Assembly: GCF_033366695.1 (NCBI RefSeq)
Contig: NZ_JAOBTQ010000001.1
Location: forward strand, 2,976,001 to 3,040,000
DNA length: 64,000 bases
From: Streptomyces sp. SCL15-4
GTDB lineage: Bacteria; Actinomycetota; Actinomycetes; Streptomycetales; Streptomycetaceae
Reading direction: 5' to 3'
The notes under the pieces were generated by a model that saw nothing but the letters and a program-made list of their open reading frames with translations, was not told where the DNA came from and searched no databases. Both the position numbers and the translations under genes were made by a program. This document shows positions 46,597 to 55,903 of this stretch, one piece after another (position 1 is the first letter of the stretch; every line of letters begins with the position of its first letter).

Positions 46597-47697
46597 ATGT
46601 CCGAGTGGTCCGTCGCCGAACCCAGGAAGCTGACCTTCGACAGCCCCGTACGCGAGGTGCGGGTCCGCGTCATCGACGGCACGGTGAACGTGGTCGGCAC
46701 GGAGGAGACGACGGCCCGCCTGGAGGTCTCGGAACTCGACGGCCCGCCCCTGGTGGTCACCCAGGACGGCACCACACTGACCGTGGCCTATGAGGACCTG
46801 CCCTGGAAGGGCCTCCTCAATTGGCTGGAGCGCAAGGGCCGGTGCCGCAGCGCCGTGGTCTCCCTGACGGTCCCGGCCGGCACGCGCGTGGAGGTGGGCG
46901 TGGTGGGCGCCGGCGCGGTGGTCTCGGGCATCCGCGGCCCGGCGGTGATCAGAGGGGTGAACGGCGACACGACCCTGGTCGGTGTCTCGGGCCCGGTCCG
47001 CGCGGAGACCGTCTCGGGAAACGTGGAGGCCCAGGCGGTCACCGGGGACCTGACGTTCCACTCGGTGTCGGGAGACCTCACGGTGGTCGAGGGCTCCGGC
47101 CCCTCCGTGCGGGCCGACACCGTGAGCGGCTCGATGATCGTCGACCTGGATCCGGACGGTCCCACGGACGTCGGCCTGACCAGCGTCTCCGGTGAGATCG
47201 CCATCCGCCTGCCGCACCCGGCGGACGCCGAGGTGGAGGCGAACACCGCGAGCGGGGTGATCTCCAACGCCTTCGACGGGCTGCGGGTGCACGGCCAGTG
47301 GGGCATGCACAAGATCACCGGCCGCCTCGGCGCGGGCACGGGCAGGCTGCGGGCCACCACGGTCTCCGGCTCGATAGCCCTGCTGCGCCGCCCGCCCCGG
47401 GACGAGGAGGAAACCCGCGCCGAAGCCCCGAGGCCCCCACACACCCCTGGCACCGGCACGGACCCGGGCGTGGGCACGGGTGCCGGCACTGACACGGGCA
47501 CAGGCACAGGCACGGCGGACCGCACCACAGCCACCACACCCACCACGCCCACCGCCTCCACCGCACCGGACGCCCGAACGGCACCCCACCCGGCCGATCA
47601 CTCCCCGACCGCCCCGGGGGACAATTCCGTCTCCGGCCAGGACGCCGCCGCCACCGGCGCACCGGCCGACGGCACGACCGACAAGAAGGTGCTCTGA
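46597..47697 (+). CDS. DUF4097 beta-helix (adhesin-like) protein
   Basis: 366 residues, ATG 46597 behind GAGGAGG. The central region is a DUF4097 repeat fold, with short beta strands of the form V-x-G-N-V, A-V-T-G-D-L, S-V-S-G-D-L, T-V-S-G-S. It has no signal peptide. A Thr/Gly/Ala/Asp-rich tail of about 100 residues follows, with GTGT-type repeats, and ends in KKVL. It is paired with a PadR regulator two bases downstream of its stop, an arrangement seen in many Streptomyces; DUF4097 proteins are thought to associate with envelopes or stress-response proteins. Confidence 0.85.
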   Translation: MSEWSVAEPRKLTFDSPVREVRVRVIDGTVNVVGTEETTARLEVSELDGPPLVVTQDGTTLTVAYEDLPWKGLLNWLERKGRCRSAVVSLTVPAGTRVEVGVVGAGAVVSGIRGPAVIRGVNGDTTLVGVSGPVRAETVSGNVEAQAVTGDLTFHSVSGDLTVVEGSGPSVRADTVSGSMIVDLDPDGPTDVGLTSVSGEIAIRLPHPADAEVEANTASGVISNAFDGLRVHGQWGMHKITGRLGAGTGRLRATTVSGSIALLRRPPRDEEETRAEAPRPPHTPGTGTDPGVGTGAGTDTGTGTGTADRTTATTPTTPTASTAPDARTAPHPADHSPTAPGDNSVSGQDAAATGAPADGTTDKKVL

Positions 47698-47698
47698 C

Positions 47699-48781
47699 AT
47701 GCCTCCCGTCTTCGCCCACGGCCGCCTGCGCCTGTACCTGCTCAAGCTGCTCGCCGAGGCCCCGCGTCACGGCTACGAGGTGATCAGGCTCCTGGAGGAA
47801 CGCTTCCAGGGTCTCTACGCCCCCTCGGCGGGCACGGTCTACCCGCGCCTGGCCAAACTGGAGGCGGAGGGCCTGGTCCGGCACACCACCGAGGGCGGCC
47901 GCAAGGTGTACGCCATCACGGACGCGGGCCGCGCCGAACTGGCCGACCGCAGCGGTGAGCTGGCCGACTTGGAGCTGGAGATCCGCGAGTCGGTCGCGGA
48001 ACTGGCCGCCGAGATAAGGGCCGACGTGCGCGGCGCGGCCGGCGACCTGCGCCGCGAGATGCGGGCCGCCGCCACCGAGGCCCGCCGCGCACGGACGTCC
48101 GGCAGCGACTTCGCCCACGGGGAGTACGGCGAGCCGGGCGACAAGGAGGCGTGGAAGGCCGCCAAGGAGGAGATGCGCCGGGCCAAGCAGGAGTGGAAGG
48201 AGCAGGCGCGGCGCGCGAAGGACGAGAGCCGCCGGGCCCGCGAGGAGGCCCAGCGGGCCCGCCGCCAGGCGCAGGAGGCGCAGGCACGGGCACGGGTCCA
48301 GGCACAGGAGGAGGTGCAGCGCATCGCCCGGCGCGTCCAGGAAAGCGTCCAGGACCACTTCACGCGCGGCGACTGGCCGACGGGTCTCCGCGAGGGCCTG
48401 TCCGAACTGGCGAAGGAGGTCGGCGAGTTCGGCAAGGACTGGGGAAGGGATCTGGGCAAGGACTGGGGCAAGGACTTCGGCGGCAACTGGGGCTTCCCCC
48501 GCGCCGCCGAGGAGACGCCCCGGCCCGCTCCGCCCTCGGAACCGCACTACACCCAGGCCCCGGACGACTTCCCCGCCGAGTACGAACCGAGCTGGGCCCA
48601 CGAGACGCCCACCGGCGACCCGGCCCGCGACCTGGACCGCCTCCTGGACCGCTTCCGCGACGACATCCGTGACGCGGCCCGGGACAACGGCATCACCCCG
48701 GCCCAGCTCCGGGAAACCCGCCACCACCTCACCAAGGCGGCGGCCCGCATCGCGGCGATCCTCCACCCACGCACCCCCTGA
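47699..48781 (+). CDS. PadR-family regulator with long charged C-terminal extension
   Basis: 360 residues, ATG 47699, right after the DUF4097 stop. N-terminal PadR winged helix: LRLYLLKLLAEAPRHGYEVIRLLEE, GTVYPRLAKLEAEGLV and REGGRKVYAI-type wing. The rest is an extended, strongly charged helix (residues 110-230: RREMRAAATEARRAR, KEEMRRAKQEWKEQ, RRAREEAQRARRQAQ), almost surely coiled coil, then GKDWGKDFGGNWG repeats and a disordered linker. This is far longer than a typical 110-190-residue PadR. Likely represses its own operon through the palindromes at 46530-46565. Confidence 0.87.
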   Translation: MPPVFAHGRLRLYLLKLLAEAPRHGYEVIRLLEERFQGLYAPSAGTVYPRLAKLEAEGLVRHTTEGGRKVYAITDAGRAELADRSGELADLELEIRESVAELAAEIRADVRGAAGDLRREMRAAATEARRARTSGSDFAHGEYGEPGDKEAWKAAKEEMRRAKQEWKEQARRAKDESRRAREEAQRARRQAQEAQARARVQAQEEVQRIARRVQESVQDHFTRGDWPTGLREGLSELAKEVGEFGKDWGRDLGKDWGKDFGGNWGFPRAAEETPRPAPPSEPHYTQAPDDFPAEYEPSWAHETPTGDPARDLDRLLDRFRDDIRDAARDNGITPAQLRETRHHLTKAAARIAAILHPRTP

Positions 48782-48799
48782 CCGACACCGGCCAAGCGC

Positions 48800-49260
48800 A
48801 CCGGAACCCGAGGCCGGCTTCCCGACGAACCCGACCGAGCCGACCGGCAAACCCCGACCGGGGCTCAGGAACGGAGCCCCGGAGACCCACCCTCCGGCCA
48901 GCCGGACGGACGGCCACGCTTCCGGGCCCGGCGCGAAGCCCCGCGACGCCCGCCCTCCAGCCGACCGAGCCGGGCGGACGAACGGGCCAGCCCCCGGGGT
49001 GGCCAGGGGCGGAGCCCCGAAGGCCCACCCTCTGCCAACCAAGACGGGCGGACGGGTAAACCCCCCAGATCCCGGGCGGAGCCCCGCGACGTTCGCCTCC
49101 CAGCCAACCGGGACGGGCGCACGAACGCGCCCACCCGGGGGCCAGGAGCTGAGCCGCGGAGACCCGCCCTCCAGCCAACCAGGACAAACAGGCGGGCAAA
49201 CCCCCGGGGCCCCGCGCGGAGCCCCGCGACGCTCACCCTCCCGCCGACCGAGCCAGGTGG
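48800..49260. repeat. Degenerate tandem repeat array of about 70 bp
   Basis: Six copies of a GCGGAGCCCC(G)-like anchor at about 48872, 48935, 49009, 49076, 49148 and 49216, 63-74 bases apart, each followed by a partly conserved (C)CCTCCAGCCAACC-GGACGGGCGGACG segment. Read on the minus strand, it gives repeating peptide of about 23-26 residues, but with no plausible start and Arg/Gly/Pro composition; I treat it as non-coding. It lies between PadR and the ClpN gene and overlaps the last bases of the latter. Confidence 0.7.
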
Positions 49261-49805
49261 GCAGGTGGGCAAACCCTCGACACGCCCTCGAACGTCACAC
49301 CGAAGTCCGCCAGCACCTCTCCGCCCACTCCCGGCAGAACCGTGAGCGCCAGCAGCAGATGCTCGCCTCCGATGAACCGCTCCCCCCGCCCGACCGCCAC
49401 CCGCAACGCCCGCTCCAGCACATCCTTGGCCCCCCGGCCGAACCGGGGCCGGCGCCCGGCCCACCACGCCCGCTCCCCCGCGCCCTCGGCCATCGCTCCG
49501 ACCCCGTGCACCTCCTCCACCCGGGCCACGACCTCCCCCACATCGATCCCCAGCCCCGCGAGCGCCTCCGCCTCGGCCCGGGTCAGCCCGGCCCTCCGCC
49601 GTGCCTCGGCCACGGCCTCCCGCACCGCGTCCCGCGACGGCGCGAGCCCGAGGGCGGACAGCGCGAAGGAGGCCCGGCTTCCCTCACTGTCGAGCAGGGC
49701 CAGCAGCAGATGCTCGGGGCCGACGGTCCGCTCCCCGTCGCGCCGCGCATGCGCGAACGCCCCCTCGACCACCGCCCGCGCGTCCTTGGTGAACCGCTCG
49801 AACAT
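49233..49805 (-). CDS. Clp N-domain protein (stand-alone ClpN)
   Basis: 190 residues, ATG 49805, overlapping the HTH gene stop by one base (TGATG). Two Clp_N repeats: MFERFTKDARAVVEGAFAHA with VGPEHLLLALLD (1-35 and 35-50), and a second at about 125-165 with RFIGGEHLLLALTV. There is no AAA+ module, so it is not ClpC itself; it could be an adaptor or decoy binding substrates or ClpC partners. Co-transcribed with a small HTH protein whose operators are perfect palindromes. Confidence 0.85.
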   Translation of the reverse strand: MFERFTKDARAVVEGAFAHARRDGERTVGPEHLLLALLDSEGSRASFALSALGLAPSRDAVREAVAEARRRAGLTRAEAEALAGLGIDVGEVVARVEEVHGVGAMAEGAGERAWWAGRRPRFGRGAKDVLERALRVAVGRGERFIGGEHLLLALTVLPGVGGEVLADFGVTFEGVSRVCPPAHLARSAGG

Positions 49806-50014
49806 CAACGCCTCCCGTACTTCTTGTGCACGGCCTGCCTGCTGACACCCAGCTCCGCGGCGATCTCCTGCCACGACCAGCCCTGATTGCGCGCACTGCG
49901 CACCTGTACCGCCTCCAGCTGCTCCAGCAGCCGGCGCAGCGCGGCCACGGCCCGCAGCCCGACCCGTGGATCACGGTCACCGGCACGCTCGGCGAGATCG
50001 ATTGCCTCACTCAT
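49805..50014 (-). CDS. Small HTH regulator, partner of ClpN
   Basis: 69 residues, ATG 50014. Helical N-terminus then NQGWSWQEIAAELGVSRQAVHKKYGRR, a sigma-like/winged HTH, as in small regulators encoded ahead of ClpN-domain proteins in Streptomyces. The longer frame to the right is not used because it reads through the operators. Stop and next start overlap (TGATG). Operators with perfect inverted repeats lie directly upstream, indicating autoregulation. Confidence 0.87.
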   Translation of the reverse strand: MSEAIDLAERAGDRDPRVGLRAVAALRRLLEQLEAVQVRSARNQGWSWQEIAAELGVSRQAVHKKYGRR

Positions 50015-50060
50015 GCTGTCAATGTAGGTTGACAGCCTCCTCGCGTCAACCACAGTTGAC
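50015..50060. promoter_or_regulatory. Double operator of the HTH-ClpN operon
   Basis: GCTGTCAA-N6-TTGACAGC (50015-50036) is an 8+8 perfect inverted repeat touching the start codon; GTCAAC-CACA-GTTGAC (50045-50060) is a second 6+6 perfect repeat. Both use TTGAC/GTCAA half-sites. Their position and shared half-site strongly suggest binding by the 69-residue HTH protein. Confidence 0.75.
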
Positions 50061-50128
50061 AACCGGGGCACGCGAAAGGCGGGCCCGGCACCCCGGACCC
50101 GCCCTCCGTACCAACGCCCCGGCGAACC

Positions 50129-51094
50129 TCAGGAGTTGGTGAGCACGATCTTTCCGAACTGCTCTCCCGACGCCAGCCGTTCGAAGCCCTCGCGGGCCCG
50201 GTCCAGCGGCAGCTCCTCGTCGATGACGGGCCGTACGCCGGTCGCGGCGCAGAAGGAGAGCAGGTCCTCCAGCTCGTCCTTGGTGCCCATCGTGGAGCCG
50301 ACGACCTTCAGTTCGAGGAAGAAGATCCGGGTCAGCTCGGCGTGCGAGGGCCGGTCCCCGCTGGTCGCGCCGGAGATGACGAGCGTGCCGCCGGGCCGCA
50401 GCGACTTCACCGAGTGGGACCAGGTCGCGGCGCCCACGGTCTCGATGACGGCGTCCACCCGCTGCGGCAGCCGGGCCCCGGGCTCCATCGCCTCCACGGC
50501 GCCCAGTTCCACGGCCCGCTTCCGCTTCGCCTCGTCCCGGCTGGTGGCGAAGACACGCAGCCCGGCCGCCTTGCCGAGGACGATCGCGGCGGTGGCGACA
50601 CCGCCGCCCGCGCCCTGCACGAGGACCGAGTCACCGGGCCGTACCCCGGCGTTGGTGAACAGCATCCGGTACGCGGTCAGCCAGGCCGTCGGCAGACAGG
50701 CGGCCTCGGCGAAGGACAGCTCCTTCGGCTTGGGCAGCACGTTCCAGGTCGGCACGGCGACCTGTTCGGCGAAGGTGCCCTGGTAGCGCTCGGTGAGGAT
50801 GGAGCGCGGCTCGCCGGGGCCGACGCCGTGGCCGGTCTGGCCGATGACGGAGTGCAGGACGACCTCGTTGCCGTCCGCGTCGACACCGGCGGCATCGCAG
50901 CCGAGGATCATCGGCAGCCGGCCCTCCGGGAGGCCGACGCCGCGCAGGGACCAGAGGTCGTGGTGGTTGAGGGAAGCGGCGCGCACGGTGATGGTGCTCC
51001 AGCCGGGACGGGCCTCGGGAGCCGGACGCTCCCCCAACTCGAGGCCGGTGAGCGGCTGGTCGCGGTCGATTCGGGCGGCGTAGACAGCGAACAT
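50129..51094 (-). CDS. Quinone-oxidoreductase-like medium-chain dehydrogenase
   Basis: 321 residues from ATG 51094; an upstream extension is not convincing. MDR fold: N-terminal catalytic GroES-like domain with SLNHHDLWSLRGVG and ILGCDAAGV, then the cofactor loop VLVQGAGGGVATAAIVLGKAAG, where the GxGxxG pattern fits NADPH binding. Zinc-binding Cys residues of classic alcohol dehydrogenases are lacking, so it is probably a zinc-free quinone reductase. Substrate unknown. Ends in GEQFGKIVLTNS, typical of this family. Confidence 0.85.
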   Translation of the reverse strand: MFAVYAARIDRDQPLTGLELGERPAPEARPGWSTITVRAASLNHHDLWSLRGVGLPEGRLPMILGCDAAGVDADGNEVVLHSVIGQTGHGVGPGEPRSILTERYQGTFAEQVAVPTWNVLPKPKELSFAEAACLPTAWLTAYRMLFTNAGVRPGDSVLVQGAGGGVATAAIVLGKAAGLRVFATSRDEAKRKRAVELGAVEAMEPGARLPQRVDAVIETVGAATWSHSVKSLRPGGTLVISGATSGDRPSHAELTRIFFLELKVVGSTMGTKDELEDLLSFCAATGVRPVIDEELPLDRAREGFERLASGEQFGKIVLTNS

Positions 51095-51289
51095 GGAGCC
51101 GACGATAGGTGCGCGACGCACCCGGCGGAACCAGGCGCCCCTGTGACACATGCCCTCTTGCGCAACGGCACCCGTGCGGCGCAGGACCACCGGCACCGCA
51201 CCGCCGGACACCCGGGAGGCGCCTCCCCGGAGGAGTCTCCCGGACATCCGGACGGCGTCTCCCGGACACCCGAGACGAAGGCGGCGGGC

Positions 51290-51320
51290 AAAAAAAGGTC
51301 CCGCCCTGACGGGCGGGACC
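51290..51320 (-). terminator. Rho-independent terminator of the malic enzyme gene
   Basis: On the minus strand, GGTCCCGCC-CGTCA-GGGCGGGACC is followed by a run of seven T (51290-51296). It lies 14 bases after the malic enzyme stop. The sequence just upstream to the left (51180-51285) has imperfect CTCCCGGACA-CCGGA-GGCGT repeats. Confidence 0.88.
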
Positions 51321-51333
51321 ATGCGGCGCGACG

Positions 51334-52557
51334 TCAGCGACGCGCGACGCCCGCGGCACGCGCGGCGGCCGCGACCGCCGCGGTGACCGCCGGAGCGACC
51401 CGCTCGTCGAACGGCGACGGGATCACGTAGTCGGCGGCGAGATCGTCACCGACCACCGCGGCCAGCGCCTCGGCGGCGGCGATCTTCATCCCCTCCGTGA
51501 TCCGCGTGGCCCGCACCTGGAGCGCGCCGGCGAAGATGCCGGGGAAGGCCAGCACGTTGTTGATCTGGTTGGGGAAGTCGGAGCGCCCGGTGGCGACGAC
51601 CGCCGCGTACTTGTGCGCGACGTCCGGGTGCACCTCGGGGTTCGGGTTGGCCATCGCGAACACGAAGGCGCCCTCCGCCATGGAGGCCACGGCCTCCTCC
51701 GGGACCGTACCGCCGGAGACGCCGATGAACACGTCCGCACCCGCGAGGGCGTCCTCCAGCGAGCCGGTGAGGCCGGCCTTGTTGGTGAACCCGGCCAGTT
51801 CGCGCTTGACCGGGGTCAGGTCGTCCCGGCCGGCCCAGACCACGCCCTTGCGGTCCGCCACCGCCACGTCCCCGATGCCGGCCTCGACCAGCATCCTGGC
51901 GATGGCGACACCGGCCGCGCCGGCACCCGAGATGACGGCCCGCAGCTGCCCGATCTCGCGTCCGCTCAGCCGCGCCGCGTTGCGCAGCGCCGCGAGCGTC
52001 ACGACGGCCGTGCCGTGCTGGTCGTCGTGGAAGACCGGGATGTCCAGGCGCTCCTGGAGCCGGCGCTCGATCTCGAAGCACCGGGGAGCCGAGATGTCCT
52101 CCAGGTTCACTCCGCCGAAGGAGGGAGCGAGCCGGACGACGGTCTCCACGATGTCGTCGACGTCGGTGCAGTCGAGGGCGATCGGGACCGCGTCCACGCC
52201 GCCGAACTGCTTGAACAGGATGGCCTTGCCCTCCATCACGGGGAGGGAGGCCTGGGGACCGATGTCCCCGAGCCCGAGCACGGCCGTACCGTCGGTGACG
52301 ACGGCGACCACACTGGATTTCCATGTGTAGTCGTTGACCAGCTCCGGCTGTTCCGCGATCGCGGTGCACACGCGCGCGACGCCGGGCGTGTACGCGAGGG
52401 AAAGGTCGTCCTTGTCACGGACCGGCACGGTGGCCTGCACAGCCATCTTGCCGCCGCGGTGCAGCGCGAACACGGGGTCGAAGGAATCGAGGGGCTCGGC
52501 CCCGCCGTCCTGGTCCGTTGTGTCGTCGCTGCGAGGATTGACGATCTCCGCTGCCAC
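51334..52557 (-). CDS. Malic enzyme, two-domain short form
   Basis: 407 residues. N-terminal [56 protein letters not shown] and the metal-binding segment [16 protein letters not shown], then the Rossmann-like [17 protein letters not shown] and the ANPNPEV segment. Converts malate to pyruvate plus CO2, supplying NAD(P)H. From memory, S. coelicolor has one NADP- and one NAD-preferring enzyme and this position would correspond to the former, but the cofactor cannot be told with confidence from sequence. Strong terminator downstream. Confidence 0.93.
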   Translation of the reverse strand: MAAEIVNPRSDDTTDQDGGAEPLDSFDPVFALHRGGKMAVQATVPVRDKDDLSLAYTPGVARVCTAIAEQPELVNDYTWKSSVVAVVTDGTAVLGLGDIGPQASLPVMEGKAILFKQFGGVDAVPIALDCTDVDDIVETVVRLAPSFGGVNLEDISAPRCFEIERRLQERLDIPVFHDDQHGTAVVTLAALRNAARLSGREIGQLRAVISGAGAAGVAIARMLVEAGIGDVAVADRKGVVWAGRDDLTPVKRELAGFTNKAGLTGSLEDALAGADVFIGVSGGTVPEEAVASMAEGAFVFAMANPNPEVHPDVAHKYAAVVATGRSDFPNQINNVLAFPGIFAGALQVRATRITEGMKIAAAEALAAVVGDDLAADYVIPSPFDERVAPAVTAAVAAAARAAGVARR

Positions 52558-53114
52558 TTTGTCTTACCCCTTAGGTATGCATGGTTTGAGGGTCGACCAC
52601 TCCTGGTGAGGGGTGGGCGGGCACCGCGTACGGCCCGATTGCTGATACGTACGAGGCCATACGCGACGGGCGCGCCGCACACGCGCCCTGAGCCCCGGAT
52701 GAGGGGTGTAAAGAACCTTCTTACCGGACGGACGGCGCCCGCGACGAGTCCAATAGGTGCAAGGTCACATCCCGGAACGCGTGGGCGACGCGGAGATGAC
52801 GGACGGCCGTCGGGCGGAAATGGCGTGAAATCGCGCAAGGGTGATCCACGGCCGACCGACCACATCGTGAGACACGGTGAAGATTCTCCGGCCGGAGTAG
52901 CGGATTCCCGCAGATGGTCCTGCGGCTATGGACCGAGGTTGTACCGACCTGGTGTGGTTCGGGGGTCACCCGTTATCCGATTTTGACATAACGAGTCCCC
53001 TGAATGGCGTAGTCCGAATGGCAAGATGCCGTAAACCCACGAGGTCGCGACACCCGAAGGTGTGTGTTTCCGTCGACCCATCGGCACCTCTTCCCATCCG
53101 CCGGAGGAACCACG
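52558..53114. other. Divergent intergenic region, malic enzyme and amino-acid ABC transporter
   Basis: 557 bases. TTGACA at 52983-52988 is a good -35 for the rightward transporter operon; a -10 at the right distance is not obvious. No gene supported on either strand; short Arg-rich frames only. Confidence 0.45.
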
Positions 53115-54074
53115 ATGACCGCAAGCTCCACCCGTCGTACCACCGCCGCGCGCTCCCGTCTTGCCGCGGTCGGTGCGATCGCGGTCGCAGGCGCCCTGCT
53201 GCTCACCGGCTGCGGTGATCAGACCAAGGACAAGGACAAGGACTCCGGCAGCGCGTCCACCAGCAGCGCCCCGCTCGCCGACAAGCTCCCGCAGGACATC
53301 CGGAGCAAGGGCAAGATCCGGGTCGGCTCGGACATCGCGTACGCCCCGGTGGAGTACAAGGACGACTCCGGCAAGGTGGTCGGTCTGGACCCGGACCTGG
53401 CCCAGGCGCTGGGCAAGCAGCTCGGGGTGACGTTCGAGTTCCAGAACGGCACCTTCGACGCCCTGCTCACCGGTCTGCGCTCGGACCGCTACGACATCGC
53501 GATGTCGGCGATGACGGACAACAAGAACCGCCAGGAGGGCGTGGACCCCGACACCGGCAAGCACGTCGGCGAGGGCGTCGACTTCGTCGACTACCTGACG
53601 GCCGGTGTCTCCATATACACCCGCAAGGGAGACACCGAGTCCATATCGACGTGGGACGACCTGTGCGGCAAGAAGCTGGCCGTGCAGCGCGGCACCACCT
53701 CGGACGACCTGGCCAAGGCGCAGGCCGAGAAGTGTCCGAAGGGCAAGAAGCTCTCCATCGAGGCGTTCGACGACAACCAGCAGGCCCAGACCCGGCTGCG
53801 CTCGGGCGGTGTGGACGCGGTGTCCGCCGACTTCCCGGTCGCCGCGTACGCGGTGAAGACCTCCGGCGGCGGCAAGGACTTCGAGCTGGTCGGCGACCAG
53901 GTCGAGGCGGCCCCGTACGGCATCGCGGTCTCCAAGAAGGAGACGCAGCTGCGGGACGCCCTCCAGGCGGCGATGGACGCGCTCATCAAGAACGGCGAGT
54001 ACCAGAAGATCCTCGAGAAGTGGGGCGCCCAGGACGGCGCCGTCAAGCAGTCCGTCATCAACGGCGGCAAGTGA
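53115..54074 (+). CDS. Glutamate-type ABC transporter substrate-binding lipoprotein
   Basis: 319 residues, ATG 53115 behind GGAGG. Signal peptide with lipobox LLLTGCG (Cys near residue 36) and a Lys/Asp/Ser-rich linker. Family 3 periplasmic-binding-like: LRVG-like KIRVGSDIAYAP, YKDDSGKVVGLDPDLAQALGK, RSDRYDIAMSAMTD and QVEAAPYGIAVSK. It captures a polar amino acid, probably glutamate or a similar substrate, outside the cell. First gene of a three-gene operon; the permease begins 40 bases after. Confidence 0.94.
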   Translation: MTASSTRRTTAARSRLAAVGAIAVAGALLLTGCGDQTKDKDKDSGSASTSSAPLADKLPQDIRSKGKIRVGSDIAYAPVEYKDDSGKVVGLDPDLAQALGKQLGVTFEFQNGTFDALLTGLRSDRYDIAMSAMTDNKNRQEGVDPDTGKHVGEGVDFVDYLTAGVSIYTRKGDTESISTWDDLCGKKLAVQRGTTSDDLAKAQAEKCPKGKKLSIEAFDDNQQAQTRLRSGGVDAVSADFPVAAYAVKTSGGGKDFELVGDQVEAAPYGIAVSKKETQLRDALQAAMDALIKNGEYQKILEKWGAQDGAVKQSVINGGK

Positions 54075-54113
54075 CCCGCGACAGACAGCAGCGGCCACCG
54101 AGAGGCACTATCC

Positions 54114-55046
54114 GTGACTGACATCGACAAGACGGCGGGTCCGAAGGACACGCCCCCGGCCGGCGCCGAGGCCATCAGGGCCATCCCGGTGCGGCACTAC
54201 GGACGGTACGTCACCGCCGTCATCGCCATCGCGATCCTCGTCGCGATCGTCTACGCGTTCGCCCAGGGCAAGATCAACTGGCACGCCGTTCCCGACTACT
54301 TCTTCGACGACCGGATCATGACCGGTGTCGGCAAGACCCTCCTGCTGACGGTCCTGTCGATGGTGATCGGCATCGTCGGCGGCATCGTCCTCGCGGTGAT
54401 GCGGCTGTCGAAGAACCCGGTGACCTCGTCCATCGCCTGGTTCTACATCTGGTTCTTCCGCGGCACCCCGGTCCTCGTCCAGCTGTTCCTCTGGTTCAAC
54501 CTGGGCCTGGTCTTCGAGTACATCAACCTGATGCCGATCTACAAGGACTACTGGTCGAGCTTCATGACGCCGCTGCTGACGGCGCTGCTCGGCCTCGGTC
54601 TGAACGAGGCCGCGTACATGGCCGAGATCTGCCGGGCCGGCCTGCTCGCGGTGGACGAGGGCCAGACCGAGGCGGCCCACGCGCTCGGCATGAGCCACGG
54701 CAAGACCCTGCGCCGGGTGGTCGTCCCGCAGGCGATGCGAGTGATCGTGCCGCCGACGGGCAACGAAGTGATCAACATGCTGAAGACGACCTCGCTCGTG
54801 GCGGCCGTCCAGTTCTCCGAACTCTTCCGCTACGCGCAGGACATCGGCCAGAACTCCGGCGCCCCGGTGGAGATGTACTTCCTCGCCGCGGCCTGGTACC
54901 TGATCATGACCTCGGTGCTGAGCGTGGGCCAGTACTACCTCGAGCGGTACTACGCCCGCGGCTCCAGCCGCACCCTCCCCCCGACCCCGTGGCAGAAGGT
55001 GAAGAAGCATCTGACGACCTTCTCCAGCAGGAAGGCCACGGCATGA
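54114..55046 (+). CDS. Amino-acid ABC transporter permease
   Basis: 310 residues, GTG 54114 with GAGAGG upstream. HisM-type permease: N-terminal cytosolic part, about five membrane helices, and the EAA loop [30 protein letters not shown], which contacts the ATPase. One permease only, so the complex may be a homodimer. Stop overlaps the ATPase start (ATGA), consistent with a balanced complex. Confidence 0.94.
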   Translation: MTDIDKTAGPKDTPPAGAEAIRAIPVRHYGRYVTAVIAIAILVAIVYAFAQGKINWHAVPDYFFDDRIMTGVGKTLLLTVLSMVIGIVGGIVLAVMRLSKNPVTSSIAWFYIWFFRGTPVLVQLFLWFNLGLVFEYINLMPIYKDYWSSFMTPLLTALLGLGLNEAAYMAEICRAGLLAVDEGQTEAAHALGMSHGKTLRRVVVPQAMRVIVPPTGNEVINMLKTTSLVAAVQFSELFRYAQDIGQNSGAPVEMYFLAAAWYLIMTSVLSVGQYYLERYYARGSSRTLPPTPWQKVKKHLTTFSSRKATA

Positions 55047-55849
55047 CCGACAAGCTGAGCAAGACGCAGGACGCCCGGCCGCGGGACGCGGTCCCGATGG
55101 TCAGGGCGGAGGGCGTGCACAAGTCCTTCGGCCAGGTCGAGGTGCTCAAGGGCATCGACCTGGAGGTGAAGCCGGGCGAGGTGTTCTGCCTGATCGGCCC
55201 CTCCGGCTCCGGCAAGTCGACGTTCCTGCGCTGCATCAACCACCTGGAGAAGATCAACGCCGGGCGGCTCTACGTCGACGGCGAGCTGGTCGGCTACCGC
55301 CAGCAGGGCGACAAGCTGTACGAGCTGCGGGACCGCGAGGTCGCCATGAAGCGCCGCGACATCGGCATGGTCTTCCAGCGCTTCAACCTGTTCCCGCACA
55401 TGACGGCCGTGGAGAACGTCATGGAGGCGCCGGTCCAGGTGAAGGGCGCCAGCCGCGGCGAGGCCCGGGAGCGCGCCCTGCAACTGCTGGAGCGCGTGGG
55501 CCTGGCCGACCGCGCCGGGCACTACCCCTCCCAGCTCTCCGGCGGCCAGCAGCAGCGGGTGGCGATCGCCCGGGCCCTGGCGATGGAGCCGAAGCTGATG
55601 CTGTTCGACGAGCCGACCTCGGCCCTGGACCCGGAGCTGGTCGGTGACGTCCTGGACGTCATGCGGGACCTCGCCGAGTCCGGCATGACCATGGTCGTCG
55701 TCACCCACGAGATGGGCTTCGCCCGTGAGGTGGGCGACAGCCTGGTCTTCATGGACGGCGGCGTGGTGGTCGAATCCGGCCACCCCAGGGACGTCCTGAC
55801 GAACCCGCAGCACGAGCGGACGCAGTCGTTCCTGTCCAAGGTCCTCTGA
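55043..55849 (+). CDS. Amino-acid ABC transporter ATPase
   Basis: 268 residues, ATG 55043. Walker [11 protein letters not shown]-loop [12 protein letters not shown], signature [15 protein letters not shown], Walker [13 protein letters not shown] and H-loop [10 protein letters not shown] are all intact. Belongs to the polar amino-acid (GlnQ/HisP) group. Last gene of the operon; a 14-bp hairpin terminator follows directly. Confidence 0.96.
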   Translation: MTDKLSKTQDARPRDAVPMVRAEGVHKSFGQVEVLKGIDLEVKPGEVFCLIGPSGSGKSTFLRCINHLEKINAGRLYVDGELVGYRQQGDKLYELRDREVAMKRRDIGMVFQRFNLFPHMTAVENVMEAPVQVKGASRGEARERALQLLERVGLADRAGHYPSQLSGGQQQRVAIARALAMEPKLMLFDEPTSALDPELVGDVLDVMRDLAESGMTMVVVTHEMGFAREVGDSLVFMDGGVVVESGHPRDVLTNPQHERTQSFLSKVL

Positions 55850-55858
55850 CCTGCGCGT

Positions 55859-55890
55859 GAGGGGCGGTACGGGTCGCCGTACCGCCCCTC
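55859..55890. terminator. Bidirectional terminator hairpin
   Basis: GAGGGGCGGTACGG and CCGTACCGCCCCTC form a perfect 14-bp stem with a four-base GTCG loop, between the ABC operon and the convergent methyltransferase gene, 13 bases before its stop. No T run. Confidence 0.85.
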
Positions 55891-55903
55891 ACGGCTGCCC
55901 CGC

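Noticed and set aside
49140..49225. CRISPR-like periodicity in the repeat array
   Set aside because: Repeats are imperfect over their whole length with no conserved repeat/variable spacer split, and no cas genes occur.
48865..49467. Minus-strand frame across the repeat array giving repeating peptide of about 25 residues
   Set aside because: No plausible start, composition Gly/Arg/Pro/Leu, and its right part is the antisense frame of the ClpN gene; treated as non-coding repeats.
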